A stretch of DNA of 64,000 nucleotides, taken from positions 1-64,000 of the forward strand of contig NZ_JAQQXS010000006.1 of NCBI RefSeq assembly GCF_028595305.1, written 5' to 3'. Made by a program: the position numbers and the translations under genes. A model generated the notes under the pieces. It worked only from the letters and a program-made list of their open reading frames with translations. It made no database searches and was not told where the DNA came from. The number at the start of each line of letters is the position of its first letter. The first letter of the stretch is position 1. This DNA is from Roseateles koreensis. GTDB taxonomy: Bacteria; Pseudomonadota; Gammaproteobacteria; Burkholderiales; Burkholderiaceae_C. Of the stretch, positions 8,254 to 21,129 are shown in pieces.

Positions 8254-9045
8254 TCAGCCTCGCAAGTAGGCAAGCTCTTCTTCGCTGAACCCTGCAGCCT
8301 CGCGGGCGGGCAGGTTGAATGGCGGGCGCAATTTGGGTGCCTCATAACGGGCTACCAGATCGGGGTAGAGCGCGATCGGGTCCAACCCTCGTTCATGGCA
8401 CAAATGGCGATACCAATGGTTGCCAATGTGAACGTGGCCAATTTCGTCGCGAAGGATGACATCCAGAATTTCAACCGCACGGGTGTCCCCCGCCTTGCCC
8501 AATTTGGCTTGTAGCGGGGGCGTGGCGTCCAGTCCTCGCGCTTCAAGCGTGCGTGGCACCAGTGCCATGCGGGCCAGCACATCGCCGGCCGTGCGTTCAG
8601 CCATGGTCCACAAGCCATCATGCGCATCAAAGTCACCATAGACATGGCCAAGGGTTTGCAGATGTGCATGCAGCAAGGTGAAATGGTGCGATTCTTCGGC
8701 CGCAACTTTCAGCCAGTCCCAATAGAACTGCTCAGGCATGCCGGGAAAACGCCAAACGGCGTCAAGCCCGAGATTGATGGCATTGAACTCAATGTGCGCA
8801 ATGGCGTGAATCAGTGCGGCCCGCCCTTCGACAGTGAAGGGGGAACGATGCGGCACCTGCAAAGCCGACAGCAGGCGAGGGCGCTCAGGCCGGCCGGGCA
8901 GGCCTTGCGGGCGCTCCAGCACGGCGCTTGGGTCTAAAGGGCCTTGTGAGGCCAGCGCCTCCTGGTACAGCTGAGTGGCGGCCGTGGCTTTGGCGGCGGG
9001 CTCGGTGATGCGGAGTACTTGCAGGGCGTGGCGGCGAATTTCCAT
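8254..9045 (-). CDS. DUF455 ferritin-like domain protein
   Basis: A 263-residue protein with the metal-ligand pattern of ferritin-like four-helix bundles: [12 protein letters not shown], then [15 protein letters not shown], then [12 protein letters not shown]. These Glu/His clusters would hold a di-iron centre. The DUF455 family is widespread in Burkholderiales but has no confirmed reaction. It is divergent from the gamma-carbonic anhydrase gene across about 120 bp. Confidence 0.88.
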   Translation of the reverse strand: MEIRRHALQVLRITEPAAKATAATQLYQEALASQGPLDPSAVLERPQGLPGRPERPRLLSALQVPHRSPFTVEGRAALIHAIAHIEFNAINLGLDAVWRFPGMPEQFYWDWLKVAAEESHHFTLLHAHLQTLGHVYGDFDAHDGLWTMAERTAGDVLARMALVPRTLEARGLDATPPLQAKLGKAGDTRAVEILDVILRDEIGHVHIGNHWYRHLCHERGLDPIALYPDLVARYEAPKLRPPFNLPAREAAGFSEEELAYLRG

Positions 9046-9166
9046 GGCGCAATTATCCCGTCACCGGCATGGGAGACGGCTGGCCGGTAAAATTGCTGGC
9101 TTTGCTTCCAGTAGGCTTTGCCTCTTGAGGCTGCCGCAAACTGACGGACCGTGTGAGGAAAAAACA

Positions 9167-9691
9167 ATGGCCCTTTACCAATTGAAAGACGATGCACCCG
9201 TGGTGGCCGAGTCGGCCTGGGTGGCCGACAGTGCCGAGGTGATGGGGCGCGTGTCGCTGGGCGAGGATGTCACTGTCTGGTTCAATGCCGTGTTGCGTGG
9301 CGATACGGAGAGCCTCACGATCGGCGCGCGAAGCAATATTCAAGATGCTTCAGTCTTGCATGCCGACCATGGTTTTCCTTTGGTGCTGGGCGAAGGGGTG
9401 ACCGTGGGGCACCGGGTCATGCTGCACGGTTGCACGGTGGGCGACTACTCGCTGATCGGCATTGGCGCCATCGTGCTCAACGGCGCCAAAATCGGCAAAC
9501 ACAGCCTGGTGGGTGCCGGCGCCTTGGTTACAGAGGGCAAGGAGTTTCCTGATGGCTCGTTGATCGTGGGCAGCCCGGCGCGAGTCATTCGCCCGTTGAC
9601 GCCAGAGCAGATCGAGGGATTGAAGCTCAGCGCGGCGCATTACGTTGAAAACGGCCGCGACTACGCGACTTCCCTGAAGAAAATCAAATGA
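9167..9691 (+). CDS. Gamma-class carbonic anhydrase-like protein (left-handed beta-helix)
   Basis: A 174-residue hexapeptide-repeat protein of the YrdA/CaiE group. The zinc-type histidines match H65 (in VLHADHG), H82 and H87 (GHRVMLHGC). Hexapeptide turns run from about 20 to 140, and a helical C-terminus packs back on the helix. The start ATG at 9167 is preceded by GAGGA; upstream in-frame codons would overlap the DUF455 promoter region. Its last codons overlap the hslO start (ATGA), so the two are translationally coupled. Carbonic anhydrase activity varies within the family and is not assured. Confidence 0.88.
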   Translation: MALYQLKDDAPVVAESAWVADSAEVMGRVSLGEDVTVWFNAVLRGDTESLTIGARSNIQDASVLHADHGFPLVLGEGVTVGHRVMLHGCTVGDYSLIGIGAIVLNGAKIGKHSLVGAGALVTEGKEFPDGSLIVGSPARVIRPLTPEQIEGLKLSAAHYVENGRDYATSLKKIK

Positions 9692-10647
9692 GCGAACTCC
9701 ACAAATTTCTGTTTGAAGGCTTGCCGGTGCGCGGCATGTTGGTGCGTTTGACCGAGAGTTGGCGTGAGGTGCTGAAGCGGCGTGAAGTCGTGGGCGCCCA
9801 TCCGCCCGAACTGCGCGCTTTGTTGGGCGAAATGGCCGCCGCTGGCGTGCTGATGCAAAGCAATATCAAGTTCAACGGCGCCTTGATTCTTCAGGTGTTT
9901 GGCGACGGCCCGGTCAAGTTGGCCGTGACGGAAGTGCAGCCGGACCTGAGTTTCAGAGCCACCGCCAAGTTGGTGGGTGACGTGCCTGCAGGCGCCCAGC
10001 TGGAGGCCATGCTCAACGTGCACGGGCAGGGGCGCTGTGCCATCACTCTGGACCCCAAAGACAAGTTTCCAGGCCAGCAACCCTATCAAGGCGTGGTGCC
10101 TTTGTATGGCGACCAGCGGGAGCCATTGCAAAAGTTGTCAGAGGTGTTGGAGCACTACATGCTTCAGTCTGAACAGCTGGACACGCGGCTGGTGTTGGCG
10201 GCCAACGATGAGATGGCTGCAGGCTTGCTGATTCAACGCCTTCCCGTGCAGGGTGAAAACAACCTGGAAGGCGCCAGCAATGAAGATGACATCGGCTTGT
10301 CTGACGCGTTCAATCGCATCAGCATGCTTGCGTCGACCTTGACGTCTGAAGAGTTGCTGACCTTGGATGCTGACACCGTGCTGCGCCGCCTGTTCTGGGA
10401 AGAAACTGTGCGCCGCTTTGAGCCTTTAACGCCCAAATTTGCCTGCAATTGCTCGCGGGAGCGGGTGGGCCAAATGCTCAAAGGCCTGGGCCGGGACGAG
10501 GTGGACGGCGTGCTGGCTGAACTCGGCCATGTTGAAGTGGGTTGCGAATTCTGCGGTTTGCAGTACCAATTTGATGCCGTCGATGTGGGCAGTTTGTTTG
10601 CCGGCCATGTCGTGCAGCAAGCAGGCCAGAGCGGCACAGTGCAGTGA
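9688..10647 (+). CDS. hslO: Redox-regulated chaperone Hsp33
   Basis: A 319-residue cytosolic holdase activated by oxidation. The four zinc cysteines are C253 and C255 (CNC), and C286 and C289 (CEFC), giving CxC-30-CxxC as in the family. Oxidation forms disulfides, releases zinc and unfolds the linker that then binds clients. The ATG lies within the ATGA overlap with the carbonic-anhydrase-like gene. It converges on the NadR-type kinase gene. Confidence 0.95.
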   Translation: MSELHKFLFEGLPVRGMLVRLTESWREVLKRREVVGAHPPELRALLGEMAAAGVLMQSNIKFNGALILQVFGDGPVKLAVTEVQPDLSFRATAKLVGDVPAGAQLEAMLNVHGQGRCAITLDPKDKFPGQQPYQGVVPLYGDQREPLQKLSEVLEHYMLQSEQLDTRLVLAANDEMAAGLLIQRLPVQGENNLEGASNEDDIGLSDAFNRISMLASTLTSEELLTLDADTVLRRLFWEETVRRFEPLTPKFACNCSRERVGQMLKGLGRDEVDGVLAELGHVEVGCEFCGLQYQFDAVDVGSLFAGHVVQQAGQSGTVQ

Positions 10648-10729
10648 TTGCGCGGGGCGATCTCAATCGGGAGATTTTAGGTCGCCGTCAACCCGCTGCG
10701 GTGTGGCCTGCGCCAGCCCGCTAGCCGGG

Positions 10730-11434
10730 TTAAGGCCTGCGCGCTTGCAGACTCCGGTGCTCGCACTCAGGGTCGTCGCATTTTTCACAAGCCCAGGTCC
10801 AGTTGGGCAGCTGAGTCTGGCGTTCGTTCAAACGGGTGAACAGGCCGTGCCCAGGGGGCTGGCGTCGCTGCTTGGTCAGTACCGGCGTGACGGCGTTGAG
10901 CGCGCTGTCCAGTCGTGCGGCGCCGCTGCCTGACACCACGGACCATCCCAGGCCCGATTTGATCAAGGCTTGCCGAATAGCGTTGTCGACAGGTGCTTGC
11001 ACCTGCGGGCCGTCACGTTGGATGCCGTCGGCCACCCAGGGCAGATCAAGCGCCGTCAAAAGGGTGAGCGCACAGCGGCGTTGAAAGGCCAAAGCCATCG
11101 GCCAAAGGCTGTTGTCCTGAAACAAAATCTGGCTGTAGGTGGCAGTCATCAGCGGCGTGGTGTCGCAGATCACCAGATCGTGTGCCAGCGCTGCTGTGTC
11201 GATCTTTTGTGCCTGGGCTTCGGCAATGGCGCCTTGCTCTTCTGGGCGCGGTGTTCGTCCCTGGGCTTGGCACCAGTCGCGCAGGGTTTCAGGCACGACC
11301 GTGCTGCGCAGCCCGGTGGCTTGGGCGAGCGCCTCGCTCAAAGAATGCGCCAACTGAGACTTACCCGTGCTTTCGGCACCGATCAGTGCGATCAGCAAGC
11401 CCCTGTTGCTGCCGCGCTCGGAGTCTTGCGTCAT
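10730..11434 (-). CDS. NadR-type nicotinamide riboside kinase (AAA/P-loop) with C-terminal Cys cluster
   Basis: A 234-residue P-loop kinase. Walker A is GAESTGKS (19-26), followed by VVPETLRDW and VICDTTPLMTATYS, the pattern of the C-terminal ribosylnicotinamide kinase domain of NadR. The DNA-binding and adenylyltransferase domains of full NadR are absent. It overlaps pnuC by ATGA, which strongly supports phosphorylation of imported nicotinamide riboside to NMN. Unusual is a C-terminal C216-x2-C219-x4-C224-x-H226 cluster that could hold a metal. The start at 11434 is set by the overlap; the longer frame to 11623 lies inside pnuC. Confidence 0.82.
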   Translation of the reverse strand: MTQDSERGSNRGLLIALIGAESTGKSQLAHSLSEALAQATGLRSTVVPETLRDWCQAQGRTPRPEEQGAIAEAQAQKIDTAALAHDLVICDTTPLMTATYSQILFQDNSLWPMALAFQRRCALTLLTALDLPWVADGIQRDGPQVQAPVDNAIRQALIKSGLGWSVVSGSGAARLDSALNAVTPVLTKQRRQPPGHGLFTRLNERQTQLPNWTWACEKCDDPECEHRSLQARRP

Positions 11435-12075
11435 GCTGGCTTTGTGTTCATGGGCGTGAGTTGCTGTTGCCAGGCACGCCAACCCGCTACGGAGAGTGGA
11501 ATGAATACCGCGTACAAGACGACGGTCAACCAATAGCCTTTGTAGGCGAACAGGCTGACGCTGACGATGTTGACCAGCACCCAGACGGTCCAGTTCTCCT
11601 GGTATTTGCGACCCAACAGCCACTGGCCCAGCAGGCTGGCAACGGTAGGCAGCGCATCCCAGAACGGAACGGGTGAGTCAGTTTGATGCCGCAAAAACAA
11701 GCCCAGCGCAGGCCAGGCCAAAGCGGTGAGCAACACGGCAAGGCCCAGGCCGCGGGGGCTCAGTCGACGTACTCGCAAGGGGGGGCCATCCACGCCTTGG
11801 CCGCGTCGCCACTGCCACCAGCCCCACAAAGCCAGGCTGGCAAACATCAGCTGCAGGGCGGCTTCACCGTAGAGCTTGCCATTCCAGAACAACAAAAAGT
11901 AAAGCAAAGAGCTGAGCAGCGCCAGGGGCCAACCTAGCACGTGGACCCGCATATTGCAGATCACCATCCAGATGGCCATCAGGAATGCCAGCACTTCAGC
12001 CCAGGTGATGGGGCTGCCCAGCAGGGTGAAAGCAGGCTGAAGCAGCGGTTGCAACAGGTGCAGCAGAGCGTCCAT
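11431..12075 (-). CDS. pnuC: Nicotinamide riboside transporter PnuC
   Basis: A 214-residue inner-membrane transporter with about seven transmembrane helices. The family's aromatic signature is WGWWQWRRG near residues 83-91, with LLYFLLFWNGKLYGEAALQ just before. PnuC facilitates diffusion of nicotinamide riboside, and trapping depends on phosphorylation by the coupled kinase gene. The stop codon overlaps the kinase start, and it begins 13 nt after ftsB. No thiamine riboswitch or other leader is visible upstream, which favours nicotinamide riboside over thiamine (PnuT). Confidence 0.88.
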   Translation of the reverse strand: MDALLHLLQPLLQPAFTLLGSPITWAEVLAFLMAIWMVICNMRVHVLGWPLALLSSLLYFLLFWNGKLYGEAALQLMFASLALWGWWQWRRGQGVDGPPLRVRRLSPRGLGLAVLLTALAWPALGLFLRHQTDSPVPFWDALPTVASLLGQWLLGRKYQENWTVWVLVNIVSVSLFAYKGYWLTVVLYAVFIPLSVAGWRAWQQQLTPMNTKPA

Positions 12076-12088
12076 GCAAGGGCGGGTT

Positions 12089-12358
12089 TCAGTGATGGAC
12101 CTGGACGTAGATTTCGTCGGGTTTGATCATGCCCAGCTCGTTGCGCGCCTTTTCTTCCACCATTTCAAGGCCTTCGCGCAGGTCGCGCAGTTCGGCCTCG
12201 ATCTGTGCATTGCGCACACGGGCCTGCTCATTGGCGGCTTGGGCTTTGGCCAGTTCTTCGCGCAGTTGCGCACTGCGCGGCAAACTCCCCTTGCCCAGCC
12301 AGAGTTGTGCCTGGATGACGAGCAGGAAAACGGCAAGAAGAATGCTGATGAATTTCAC
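12089..12358 (-). CDS. ftsB: Cell division protein FtsB
   Basis: An 89-residue bitopic divisome protein. It has a short cytoplasmic N-terminus, one transmembrane helix (about residues 4-21, ISILLAVFLLVIQAQLW), and a periplasmic coiled coil rich in Glu/Ala/Arg (about 28-75). FtsB bridges FtsL and FtsQ and activates septal peptidoglycan synthesis. The position after eno is the conserved proteobacterial location. Confidence 0.95.
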   Translation of the reverse strand: MKFISILLAVFLLVIQAQLWLGKGSLPRSAQLREELAKAQAANEQARVRNAQIEAELRDLREGLEMVEEKARNELGMIKPDEIYVQVHH

Positions 12359-12505
12359 GCGGGCAGTGTAAACAACAACGCCAAGTACGAGAACGCCGCA
12401 GAGGGCGTTTGCACGACATCCCCTGCGGCGATCCCCAGGCTGAAACGGGTTGAACCGGTGCTGACTTGACGCCAGCGCAGGGTCAACCCGAACCCTGCTG
12501 CAGAA

Positions 12506-13792
<1,287 letters not shown>

Positions 13793-13878
13793 TCAGTCTC
13801 CAAAAAGTCAAAATGTCTAGGGAAGCGGGGCGCATGGTGCCAGTTTTACGTTACGAACGCAGAACAAGCGAGGGGCGC

Positions 13879-13916
13879 CGTTGTGATGCCGCCAGCAGCG
13901 GGCGGCCTGCACAACG
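13879..13916 (-). other. Stem-loop between pyrG and eno
   Basis: CGTTGTG (13879-13885) pairs with CACAACG (13910-13916), and inside it GCCGCC (13888-13893) pairs with GGCGGC (13901-13906). It lies between the pyrG stop and the eno start. It lacks a U tract, so it is more likely an mRNA processing or stability element than an intrinsic terminator. Confidence 0.5.
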
Positions 13917-13939
13917 CCGCCCGCGCAGCACAGTCCGCA

Positions 13940-15637
<1,698 letters not shown>

Positions 15638-15663
15638 TCAAGCGGGTCACTGGAATTGGGCCG

Positions 15664-16518
15664 TCACGTGGCGCCCGTCTGCAGGGTTTCCAGCATTGTC
15701 AGCACCAGGGCTGCCGTGTCGTCGGGCCGCTCGAAAGGGAAGAGGTGGCTGCCTTCCATCCAATGAAAATTGGACCGGGCAATGGCCTTGGAGGGGCCTG
15801 CACCCGCCTGACGCAGTTCTTCCGACTGGGTGCCCGCAATAAATCCGACTGGGCATTGCGGCGGGTGGCGTTTCAGCAGCGGTCCCAGATGGTGCGGCAG
15901 GGTGTTGTAGATGCGGGTCTCCACCTCGCGGTGGAACACCATGTGCGTTTTGCCACCGCGTTCTTCAAAGCCGGTGTCGACATAGTCTTGCAGCACCCGC
16001 GGGTCCCAACGGGCAAACTTGTGTTTGGAGGCGAAGTGCGCCATGACGTCGGCCCGCGAGGGCCATTCGTGGCGGCGCAGCCGGGAGACTTTTCCCGGAG
16101 AAAACCGGTGCATCAAGCGCGCCTTTTTCATCATCTGAACGCTGTGTGCACGCCAGCCCGTGAACACCGGCGAATCTAGCATCAGCAGCCCCTGTGCCAG
16201 ATCGGGCCGCCGGCAGGCCGCCAGCAGGCTCAGCATGCCGCCCAGGGAGTGGCCAAGCAACATCACCGGGCCGGTTTGCCCGGTTCGTTGCCGCTCGGCA
16301 ACTTGCACAGTGTGCTCGATGAAATCGATCAACTGGTCACGCAGATGCGGCCAGTTGCTGTTGACCGGAAACCTGGGGTCGTGGCCGAACTGGGGCAGGG
16401 CGTAGACCTGCCAGCCCGCCGCGCGCCAGGTGTCGAACAAGACGCGGTAGCACCCCGCACCAAACCCGTTGGCATGCGAGAAAACCAGTGTCTTTGCGAG
16501 GAGCGGTGTAGCAGTCAT
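15664..16518 (-). CDS. Alpha/beta hydrolase
   Basis: A 284-residue alpha/beta-hydrolase fold protein. The nucleophile elbow is LLGHSLGGM and the oxyanion segment is [12 protein letters not shown]. The C-terminal [13 protein letters not shown] supplies a likely catalytic His (EGSHLFPF). It is of the esterase/lipase type with unknown substrate. The start overlaps the mutS stop (ATGA), so it is co-translated with mutS. The association is common in this order but no functional tie to mismatch repair is known. Confidence 0.85.
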   Translation of the reverse strand: MTATPLLAKTLVFSHANGFGAGCYRVLFDTWRAAGWQVYALPQFGHDPRFPVNSNWPHLRDQLIDFIEHTVQVAERQRTGQTGPVMLLGHSLGGMLSLLAACRRPDLAQGLLMLDSPVFTGWRAHSVQMMKKARLMHRFSPGKVSRLRRHEWPSRADVMAHFASKHKFARWDPRVLQDYVDTGFEERGGKTHMVFHREVETRIYNTLPHHLGPLLKRHPPQCPVGFIAGTQSEELRQAGAGPSKAIARSNFHWMEGSHLFPFERPDDTAALVLTMLETLQTGAT

Positions 16519-19097
16519 GCGTGGTTGAGTTTTTTGAGCTTGTACAGGAGATCAAGCGCCTCGCGGGGGCTCAAGGCGTCGGGATCGATATCATTCAATG
16601 CATCGAGTACAGGGCTGTGTAATTCAGCGCTGGATGTCGCGGGTTCAGGGGGCGTAGCAAACAAATCGATCTGGGCTTCACGGGTGCTGGCCTTGGCTTC
16701 TAGTGCTTCCAGTGTGGCGCGAGCCTGACGCACCAGGCTGGCCGGCATGCCGGCCAGGCGCGCCACTTGCACGCCATAGCTGCGGCTGGCTGGCCCGGGT
16801 TGGATCTCATGCAAAAACACGATGTTGTCCCCACTCTCAACCGCGCCAACATGGCAATTGATTGCCTGCGGGTGCTGAGTCGGGAATTCAGTGAGTTCGA
16901 AATAGTGAGTGGCAAACAGCGTGAAGGCGCGTGTCTTGTCGTGCAGATGGCTGGCAATGGCGCCGGCCAGGGCCAGGCCATCGAAGGTGGAGGTGCCCCG
17001 GCCAATTTCGTCCATCAACACCAGCGAATGCTCGGTGGCGCTGTGCAGAATGGCCGCCCCTTCGGTCATCTCCAGCATGAAGGTGGATTGCGCGTTGGCC
17101 AGATCGTCCGCGGCGCCAATGCGGGTGTGGATGGCGTCCATGGGGCCCAGGCGGCAACGCGCCGCGGGCACGAATGCCCCCATTGCCGCCAACAAGCTGA
17201 TCAGGGCCACTTGACGCATGAAGGTACTTTTGCCGCCCATATTGGGGCCGGTGATGACTGCAAAACGGGTGCGAGCGTCGAGTCGGCAATCGTTGGCCAT
17301 GAATTCGCCCACGCCGGTTTCACGCAAGCGAGCCTCCACCACGGGGTGGCGCCCCGCGCTGATGTCGATGCACGGCAGGTTGATAAATTCGGGGCGGCAC
17401 CAGTTCAGGCAAGCCGCGCGCTCGGCCAATGCGGCCAGCGCGTCCAAGCTGGCCAGTGCGCGGCCCAATTGCGTCAGCGGCTGCAGCGCGTCAATCAACT
17501 GGTCGAGCACGTTTTCATAAAGCATCTTCTCGCGTGCCAGCGAGCGTTCTTGCGCCGACAAAGCCTTGTCTTCGAAGGCCTTCAATTCGGGCGTGATATA
17601 GCGCTCCGCATTCTTGAGGGTTTGGCGGCGCTGGTAGTCCAGCGGCACTTTGTCGACCTGGCCTTGCGTGACCTCGATGTAGAAACCGTGCACCCGGTTG
17701 AACTGCACCCGCAGATTGGGGATGCCGGTGCGGGCGCGTTCACGCGTTTCTAGATCCAGTAAAAAAGCGTCGCAGTTCTGGCTGATGGCGCGCAGCTCAT
17801 CCAACTCGGCGTCGAAGCCGGTTGCAATCACGCCACCGTCGCGCACCAGCACGGCGGGCTCGTCGGCAATCGCGCTGACCAGCAGGGTTTCAATCTGCGG
17901 TGATGCGCACAGCCCCTCGGCCAGCGCTGTGATCAACTCGCTGCCGGCCGGCAAGGTGCTTTGCAGCGCGGGCAGGGCCTTCAGCGTGGCACGCAGGCCC
18001 GCCAACTCGCGCGGGCGCACCTGGCGCAACGCCACACGGGCGGCGATGCGTTCGACATCCGAGACGTGGCGCAAGCTCTCTCGCAGGGGCTCGAAGCCAT
18101 GGCGGAGAAAGGCGTCGATGGCGTCGTGCCGGAGCAAGGCTTCGCTGCGGTCCCGCTTGGGATTCAGCAGCCAGTGGCGCAATGCGCGGCTGCCCATGCC
18201 GGTGCGGCAACTGTCCAGCAACGACAGCAGGGTTGGTGAGGTTTCGCCGCGCAGTGTCAGTACAAGTTCGAGGTTGCGTTGCGTCGCCGGCGGCATGTCG
18301 ATCAAGTCACCGCTGCGTTGCACCGTCAGGGTTTTGACGTGCGCCAAGGCTCGGCCCTGGGTGTGTTCGGCATAGCTGAGCAAGGCCGCGGCGGCTGCAT
18401 GTGCAGTTTTGAGCTCTTGCGCATTGAAGCCAGCCAGGCTGGCAACGCCTAATTGCTCGCACAATTTGCGCTGGCCTAGTGTGGTGTCAAACTGCCAGCT
18501 TGGCCGGTTGGTGATGGGTGCGCGGGCCGCGAGCACCGCGCTGGGCTGATGTTCACGGTCCACCAGCACCTCGGCCGGGTTCAGGCGGGCGAGCCATGAG
18601 GGCACTTCTTTGTCCGCGCATTCGGCCAACCCAAGCCGGCCTTGCGTGAGCGACAGCCATGCCAGGCCATAGGTTTTACCGTGCGCAACAACGGCCATCA
18701 GCACGGCGTCTTGCTTGTCTGCCAGCAATTCTGTGTCAGTCACGGTGCCGGGAGTCACCACACGCACCACTTTGCGCTCGACCGGGCCCTTGGCCGTGGC
18801 GACATCGCCAACCTGCTCGGCAATCGCCACCGGCACGCCCAGCTTGATCAGCTTGGCCAGGTAGGACTCCAGTGCGCTGACCGGCACGCCGGCCATCACC
18901 ACCGGTTGGCCAGCGCTTTGGCCGCGCGAGGTCAGGGTGACGTCCAGCAGGGCGTTGGCCTTGCGGGCGTCATCAAAGAAGACTTCGTAAAAATCCCCCA
19001 TCCGGAAAAAGACCAAATCGTCGGGATGCTCGGCCTTGATGCGCAAGTACTGCTGCATGACGGGCGTGTGGGCGGAGAAGTCCTGGGCTTGGCTCAT
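16515..19097 (-). CDS. mutS: DNA mismatch repair protein MutS
   Basis: An 860-residue mismatch-recognition ATPase. The mismatch-reading motif is F36-Y-E38 in RMGDFYEVF. The clamp and lever domains follow, and the ATPase has Walker [11 protein letters not shown], then [16 protein letters not shown] and the [12 protein letters not shown] Walker B region. The C-terminal segment [15 protein letters not shown] is the tetramer/dimer helix of gamma/beta-proteobacterial MutS. The start at 19097 (MSQAQDF) was chosen; the frame extends 71 residues upstream into the suhB terminator with unrelated sequence. Confidence 0.97.
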   Translation of the reverse strand: MSQAQDFSAHTPVMQQYLRIKAEHPDDLVFFRMGDFYEVFFDDARKANALLDVTLTSRGQSAGQPVVMAGVPVSALESYLAKLIKLGVPVAIAEQVGDVATAKGPVERKVVRVVTPGTVTDTELLADKQDAVLMAVVAHGKTYGLAWLSLTQGRLGLAECADKEVPSWLARLNPAEVLVDREHQPSAVLAARAPITNRPSWQFDTTLGQRKLCEQLGVASLAGFNAQELKTAHAAAAALLSYAEHTQGRALAHVKTLTVQRSGDLIDMPPATQRNLELVLTLRGETSPTLLSLLDSCRTGMGSRALRHWLLNPKRDRSEALLRHDAIDAFLRHGFEPLRESLRHVSDVERIAARVALRQVRPRELAGLRATLKALPALQSTLPAGSELITALAEGLCASPQIETLLVSAIADEPAVLVRDGGVIATGFDAELDELRAISQNCDAFLLDLETRERARTGIPNLRVQFNRVHGFYIEVTQGQVDKVPLDYQRRQTLKNAERYITPELKAFEDKALSAQERSLAREKMLYENVLDQLIDALQPLTQLGRALASLDALAALAERAACLNWCRPEFINLPCIDISAGRHPVVEARLRETGVGEFMANDCRLDARTRFAVITGPNMGGKSTFMRQVALISLLAAMGAFVPAARCRLGPMDAIHTRIGAADDLANAQSTFMLEMTEGAAILHSATEHSLVLMDEIGRGTSTFDGLALAGAIASHLHDKTRAFTLFATHYFELTEFPTQHPQAINCHVGAVESGDNIVFLHEIQPGPASRSYGVQVARLAGMPASLVRQARATLEALEAKASTREAQIDLFATPPEPATSSAELHSPVLDALNDIDPDALSPREALDLLYKLKKLNHA

Positions 19098-19122
19098 CTT
19101 GAAATAGGGCTGCGGGAAATGA

Positions 19123-19148
19123 GCAAAGCCCTCATCGGAGGGCTTTGC
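19123..19148 (-). terminator. Hairpin terminator downstream of suhB
   Basis: A perfect 11-bp stem (GCAAAGCCCTC at 19123-19133 with GAGGGCTTTGC at 19138-19148) and a 4-nt loop follow the suhB stop. The U tract on the minus transcript is weak, so read-through into mutS is possible. Confidence 0.6.
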
Positions 19149-19179
19149 TTTGGTTTTGCAATGAAGCTTGGGGTCGAGT

Positions 19180-20127
19180 TTAGTGGGTCTCGTCGCCGTC
19201 GGACTTCTTGATGCGCACAGCGGCACGCTTCTTAGGGGCAGTTGCTGCTGCAGCCACCACGGCAGCGCCGTCCTTGCCTTCGGCGGATGCCTCGGCGGCC
19301 ACGTCTTCATCTTTGATCACGCGGGTATAGGGCGCCAGCAATTGCACCAATTGACCGTAGATCTTGGGGCTGCCCGCCACCACTTCACGCTGCATCAGGA
19401 AATCGGACTCGCCGGTGAAGTTGCCCACTAGGCCACCCGCCTCGGTGATGATCAAGGAGCCGGCAGCGACGTCCCAAGGATGCAGGCCGGTCTCAAAAAA
19501 GGCGTCGTAGTAGCCGGCAGCCACGTAGCAGAGGTCCAGCGCGGCAGCGCCAGGTCGGCGCAGGCCGGCGCACTCAGTCATCACGGTTTCGAACATCTTC
19601 AAATAGCGCTTGAAGTTGTCGCCACGGCGGAAGGGGAAGCCAGTACCGATCAAGGCGTCGCTCATGCGGGTGCGCTTGGAAACACGCAGGCGGCGGTCGT
19701 TCATGAAGGCGCCACGGCCCTTGGTGGCGTAGAACAGGTCGTTGCGGGTGGGGTCGTAGACGACGGCTTGTTGCACCACGCCACGGTGCGACAGGGCGAT
19801 GGACACGCAGTACATCGGCAGGCCGTGGATGAAGTTGGTGGTGCCATCGAGCGGATCGATGATCCAGACGAATTCTGAGGTTTTGTTGCCATGCTCGCGG
19901 CCCGACTCTTCGGCGAGGATGCCGTGGTCGGGATAGGCTTGCAGCAGGGTTTCGATGATGATCTGTTCAGCGGCTTGGTCCACCTCGGTCACGAAGTCAT
20001 TGGGCGACTTGGTGTTGATGCGCAGGATGTCGAGATCCATAGAGGCCCGGTTGATGATGGCACCGGCTGCGCGCGCCGCCTTGATGGCGACATTGAGCAT
20101 GGGATGAAGAGCGGCTTGTTGCGTCAT
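19180..20127 (-). CDS. suhB: Inositol monophosphatase family protein (SuhB) with long C-terminal tail
   Basis: A 315-residue Mg-dependent phosphatase. Metal motifs are ILAEESG and [12 protein letters not shown], followed by the second metal site [11 protein letters not shown]. SuhB proteins also act in rRNA transcription antitermination. The core ends near residue 268, and a tail of about 45 residues follows, rich in Ala, then basic ([11 protein letters not shown]), then acidic. E. coli SuhB (267 aa) lacks it. The start at 20127 is preceded by GAGG at suitable distance. Divergent to trmJ, a conserved arrangement. Confidence 0.9.
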   Translation of the reverse strand: MTQQAALHPMLNVAIKAARAAGAIINRASMDLDILRINTKSPNDFVTEVDQAAEQIIIETLLQAYPDHGILAEESGREHGNKTSEFVWIIDPLDGTTNFIHGLPMYCVSIALSHRGVVQQAVVYDPTRNDLFYATKGRGAFMNDRRLRVSKRTRMSDALIGTGFPFRRGDNFKRYLKMFETVMTECAGLRRPGAAALDLCYVAAGYYDAFFETGLHPWDVAAGSLIITEAGGLVGNFTGESDFLMQREVVAGSPKIYGQLVQLLAPYTRVIKDEDVAAEASAEGKDGAAVVAAAATAPKKRAAVRIKKSDGDETH

Positions 20128-20321
20128 TCGGAAAAACCTCAAAATTGGACCTGCGACTCGGTCTTGAGTCTGCGGGAGGGAGACTGGCGAAAATAAAGAA
20201 CGGATCCGTGGCGAGCTCAGGCACTGAAACAGTCAAGCCAGTGGCAAAGCTGCGGATAATCCGCCATTTTAGCTGACTTCAGTGAAAAGTGCGCGTTGAT
20301 TTCCGAAACGGCCCCGTAGAT

Positions 20322-21080
20322 ATGACACGATTTGTACTGATTCAAACCAGCCACCCCGGCAATGTGGGGGCCACGGCGCGGGCCATGAAGGTGATGGGTT
20401 TTTCGGAGTTGGTGCTGGTGCGCCCGCGCTTTTCGGACGTGCTGTGCCAGGAGGAAACCGTTGCCATGGCCAGTGGCGCGGCTGATATTTTGGCCCGAGC
20501 CCGCATCGTCGATACCTTGGACGAGGCGCTGGACGGCTGCACCTATGCCTGCGCCACGGCCATGACGCCGCGCGACTTTGGCCCGCCGTTGCGTGCGCCG
20601 CGCGATCTGTTTGCCGAGTTGGCTGCAGGTGGTGCTATGGGTGCGCACAAGGTCGCCTTGGTGTTCGGCTCCGAGCGCTACGGCATGAGCAATGAGGACG
20701 TCTATCGCTGCCACGCGGTGTTGTCGATCCCGACGCATCCCGACTATGGTTCGCTGAATCTGGCTCAGGCGGTTCAACTGCTGGCCTACGACTGGCGTCA
20801 GGCCCTGGGAGGCTTCGCGGTGGAGGCCCGCACCGCTGACCCGCAACTGGCTGACATGCCTGCGGTTTCGGGCCTGTTGAAGCACTTGCAGGAGGCGCTT
20901 GAGGCGGTGGAATATCTGGACCCCGCTGCCCCTAAAAAGTTGATTCCCCGCCTCAATCAGTTGTTCAACCGTGCGCAGCTCACCGTGGAAGAGGTGCATA
21001 TCTGGCGTGGTGTTGCACGTGCCATGTTGAAGACCGCCGCCTTGGCGAAGGTCAAAAACGGCGAGCCGGGCGCCGACTGA
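20322..21080 (+). CDS. trmJ: tRNA (cytidine/uridine-32-2'-O-)-methyltransferase
   Basis: A 252-residue SPOUT methyltransferase that 2'-O-methylates position 32 of tRNAs. The N-terminus RFVLIQTSHPGNVGATARAM and the knot motifs VALVFGSERYGMSNEDV and IPTHPDYGSLNLAQAVQLL are characteristic. A C-terminal helical extension matches TrmJ. The start at ATG 20322 avoids an 11-residue unmatched leader. It is divergent from suhB and 49 nt upstream of cysE. Confidence 0.93.
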   Translation: MTRFVLIQTSHPGNVGATARAMKVMGFSELVLVRPRFSDVLCQEETVAMASGAADILARARIVDTLDEALDGCTYACATAMTPRDFGPPLRAPRDLFAELAAGGAMGAHKVALVFGSERYGMSNEDVYRCHAVLSIPTHPDYGSLNLAQAVQLLAYDWRQALGGFAVEARTADPQLADMPAVSGLLKHLQEALEAVEYLDPAAPKKLIPRLNQLFNRAQLTVEEVHIWRGVARAMLKTAALAKVKNGEPGAD

Positions 21081-21129
21081 GGCGGGCCGCTAAACTGGTG
21101 GTCGTACCAATTCCCACCCCCCCCACTTC

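Noticed and set aside
11431-12075. PnuT thiamine transporter instead of PnuC
   Set aside because: No TPP riboswitch upstream and no thiamine kinase; the coupled partner is a NadR-type kinase.
13879-13916. Stem-loop between pyrG and eno as an intrinsic terminator
   Set aside because: No U tract follows on the minus strand; kept only as a structural element.
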